Of a stretch of DNA of 6,317 bases, positions 4,969 to 6,317 are shown piece after piece (positions within the stretch are counted from its first letter, which is position 1; every line of letters starts with the position of its first letter). Made by a program: the position numbers and the translations under genes. The stretch comes from JAAFIP01 sp043774625 (lineage in GTDB: Bacteria; Pseudomonadota; Gammaproteobacteria; Burkholderiales; Burkholderiaceae_C), in contig JAYVTG010000016.1 in NCBI GenBank assembly GCA_043774625.1, positions 1 through 6,317 of the forward strand, given 5' to 3'. Below the pieces are notes generated by a model that did not search any database, had not been told where the DNA came from, and worked only from the letters and a program-made list of their open reading frames with translations.

Positions 4969-5541
4969 ATTCTTTTCTGCAAACTGCCAGTTCACCAGAC
5001 TGTTCAGATAAGTTTCCACAAACTTTGGCCGCGCGTTGCGGTAGTCGATGTAGTACGCGTGTTCCCACACGTCTACGGTCAGCAAGGCTTTGTCAGCCGT
5101 GGTCAGCGGCGTGCCTGCTGCGCCGGTGTTGACAATGTCTACGCTACCGTCTGCCTTTTTCACCAGCCATGTCCAGCCAGAGCCAAAGTTGCCCACGGCG
5201 CTTTTCACAAAAGCTTCTTTAAAGGCTGCATACGAACCAAACTTGGCGTTGATGGCCGTTGCCAGCGCGCCGCTGGGTTCGCCGCCGCCGCTGGGTTTCA
5301 TGCAGTTCCAAAAGAAGCTGTGGTTCCAGATCTGGGCGCTGTTGTTGTACACGCCGCCGCTGGACTTTTTGATGATGTCTTCCAGCGCCATGGCTTCAAA
5401 TTCGGTGCCTTTTTGCAGGTTGTTCAGGTTGACCACATAGGCGTTGTGGTGCTTGCCGTGGTGGTATTCAAACGCTTCTTTACTGTAATGCGGGGCCAGT
5501 GCGTCGATAGCGTAAGGGAGAGCTGGGAGGGTGTGTTCCAT
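4960..5541 (-). CDS. sodB: Superoxide dismutase, iron type
   Basis: This cytosolic homodimeric Fe-SOD converts superoxide to O2 and H2O2. Its 193 residues align end to end with E. coli SodB: ELPALPYA-like N-terminus, EYHHGKHHNAYV (25-36), YNNSAQIWNHSFFWNCM (65-81), NFGSGWTWLV (118-127) and LLTVDVWEHAYYIDYRNARP (153-172). Predicted metal ligands are His27, His74, Asp157 and His161, and all are present. Gln70 in the AQIWNH segment, next to ligand His74, points to the iron rather than the manganese type. ATG 5541 is preceded by AAAGGA at 7 bases. The upstream gene xseA ends 103 bases away. TACAAT-like sequence lies in that gap but lacks a good -35, so the promoter is not defined. A strong terminator follows, and then the redoxin gene. 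Confidence 0.97.
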   Translation of the reverse strand: MEHTLPALPYAIDALAPHYSKEAFEYHHGKHHNAYVVNLNNLQKGTEFEAMALEDIIKKSSGGVYNNSAQIWNHSFFWNCMKPSGGGEPSGALATAINAKFGSYAAFKEAFVKSAVGNFGSGWTWLVKKADGSVDIVNTGAAGTPLTTADKALLTVDVWEHAYYIDYRNARPKFVETYLNSLVNWQFAEKNFA

Positions 5542-5644
5542 GGTGGGTTCCTTTGAAGGTGCCTAGGTTGTTGTAAAACAGAATGTTTGATTGTAGGAAG
5601 TTTATGCATCTACCCCACGCACGTGTGGCTATTTGTGCAACTTT
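5542..5644 (-). other. xseA to sodB intergenic gap
   Basis: The 103-bp gap carries the sodB ribosome binding site (AAAGGA, 5554-5549 on the minus strand). A TACAAT -10-like hexamer lies roughly 50 bases before the sodB start, without a recognisable -35 at normal spacing. An imperfect CCAC-N6-GTGG inverted repeat around a CACGTG core is present near 5615-5628. No clear xseA terminator is seen, so read-through from xseA into sodB is possible. Confidence 0.3.
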
Positions 5645-6317
5645 TCAGTGCTTGCCCACAGCTGGTACATCAACAATCAGCCCGATTTTGCCATCATGCA
5701 GGGTGGCAGACAGCACCTGCCCAGGTTTTACGGCCTTGGCAGATTTGAGCACCGCACCCTGCGCATCTTGCAACACGGCGTAGCCGCGTTCCAGCACACG
5801 CTGGGGGTCTAGCAGTTGCAGGCTGTGCTGGGCGCGTTGCAGGCGGTCGGTATGCTGGCGCACCTGGTTGGTGGTTTTTAGGGGTAAATCATGCTCTAGC
5901 CAGCGTAGATATTGCGCAAGCAGCTCATATTTTGATAGCGTTTTGCGTTGCAGGTCGTGTTCCAGACCTTGCAGTTGCAGGCGCTGCTGGCCCAAAGCGT
6001 CGCTGGGGCGGCCCAGGCGCTGGGCGTTCACGTCAATGCGCTGCGCCAGTTTGTCCAGCGCGGTTTGCACGGCGCCCAGCAGGCGGTCTTGCATGATGTG
6101 TGTGGCACCCAGCCACACGCTGCGCTCGGTAGCGCACAACTCGGCAGCGGCGGTGGGCGTGGGCGCGCGCAGGTCGGCGCAAAAGTCGGCAATGGTGAAG
6201 TCAGTCTCATGCCCCACGCCGCTGATGATGGGCACCGGGCTTTGCACGATGGTGCGGGCCAGGCGCTCGTCGTTAAAGGCCCACAGGTCTTGTATCGACC
6301 CGCCGCCACGCACCAGC
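5645..6317 (-). CDS. xseA: Exodeoxyribonuclease VII large subunit, C-terminal part (5' end outside window)
   Basis: XseA is the catalytic subunit of exonuclease VII (with XseB), which degrades single-stranded DNA into oligonucleotides in repair. About 223 residues are visible. The conserved nuclease-domain signatures are RGGGSIQDLWAFNDERLAR (2-20), SGVGHETDFTIADF (31-44) and DLRAPTPTAAAE (47-58). A long Gln/Leu/Arg-rich coiled-coil region follows (about 60-165), then the C-terminal LLDPQRVLERGYAVL (167-181) and an OB-like tail. The N-terminal OB domain lies beyond the right edge; the first apparent GTG at 6313 is internal. Within the coiled coil, residues about 125-138 (TLSKYELLAQYLRW) are encoded by a copy of the interspersed repeat seen at 497-536, kept open in frame and rich in TTA/CTA/TAT codons. 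The sodB gene follows after 103 bases, an arrangement I recall in related Burkholderiales. Confidence 0.94.
   Translation of the reverse strand, partial: LVRGGGSIQDLWAFNDERLARTIVQSPVPIISGVGHETDFTIADFCADLRAPTPTAAAELCATERSVWLGATHIMQDRLLGAVQTALDKLAQRIDVNAQRLGRPSDALGQQRLQLQGLEHDLQRKTLSKYELLAQYLRWLEHDLPLKTTNQVRQHTDRLQRAQHSLQLLDPQRVLERGYAVLQDAQGAVLKSAKAVKPGQVLSATLHDGKIGLIVDVPAVGKH
5901..5940 (+). repeat. Short interspersed repeat, copy B (inside xseA, in frame)
   Basis: This 40-base segment matches copy A at 497-536 in 32 of 40 positions, in the same orientation on the plus strand. Because xseA is read on the minus strand, the repeat is translated as roughly TLSKYELLAQYLRW without any stop codon. 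The match may extend leftward to about 5890 (ATGCTCTAGC), but copy A does not share that part. The segment's AT content and use of CTA and TAT differ from flanking xseA codons. Confidence 0.7.

Noticed and set aside
5059..5556. 165-codon plus-strand frame opposite sodB
   Set aside because: It is a mirror of the fully conserved sodB coding sequence with no family features and no ribosome binding site that stands out.
5615..5628. CCAC-N6-GTGG inverted repeat as an xseA terminator
   Set aside because: The stem is short and has a mismatch, the possible loop is too small, and no T-run follows on the minus strand.

Overview
The window looks like ordinary chromosome from a betaproteobacterium, most likely Burkholderiales and Comamonadaceae-like (Rhodoferax, Polaromonas and relatives). 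This rests on the protein flavours recalled for SerC, the SRPBCC protein, DUF3297 and SodB, on the xseA-sodB neighbourhood, and on a short interspersed repeat of a kind I associate with that family. The genus is inference; no rRNA or other decisive marker is present. No phage, transposase, CRISPR array, tRNA or rRNA gene was recognised.

Left part, plus strand (1-3010): the 3' part of serC (serine and PLP biosynthesis) runs in from the left edge. A roughly 105-bp gap follows, carrying one copy of the interspersed repeat. Then come a membrane-anchored SRPBCC protein, a COG3607-type VOC (glyoxalase-fold) protein preceded by a perfect 15-bp palindrome, and a 14-TM DHA2/EmrB-QacA-type MFS exporter whose start lies at or inside the end of the VOC gene. 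The VOC and MFS genes are probably one transcription unit.

Middle, plus strand (3053-4369): three small genes follow: a DUF3297 protein, a YdeI/OmpD-associated family protein (TTG start) and a single-domain cupin. The cupin gene meets the next gene tail-to-tail, with the two stop codons overlapping.

Right part, minus strand (4366-6317): reading right to left, the 3' part of xseA (exonuclease VII large subunit), then sodB (Fe superoxide dismutase) with a textbook intrinsic terminator, then a thioredoxin-fold redoxin with a CPGC motif. The redoxin has almost no room for its own promoter, and its ribosome binding site sits inside a perfect inverted repeat. SOD makes H2O2 and the redoxin may act on thiols or peroxide, so the pair could be a small oxidative-stress unit separated by a leaky terminator (inference).

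I see no convincing new multi-gene system. The best leads are a second copy of the interspersed repeat read in frame inside xseA, and the terminator plus ribosome-binding-site hairpin between sodB and the redoxin gene.
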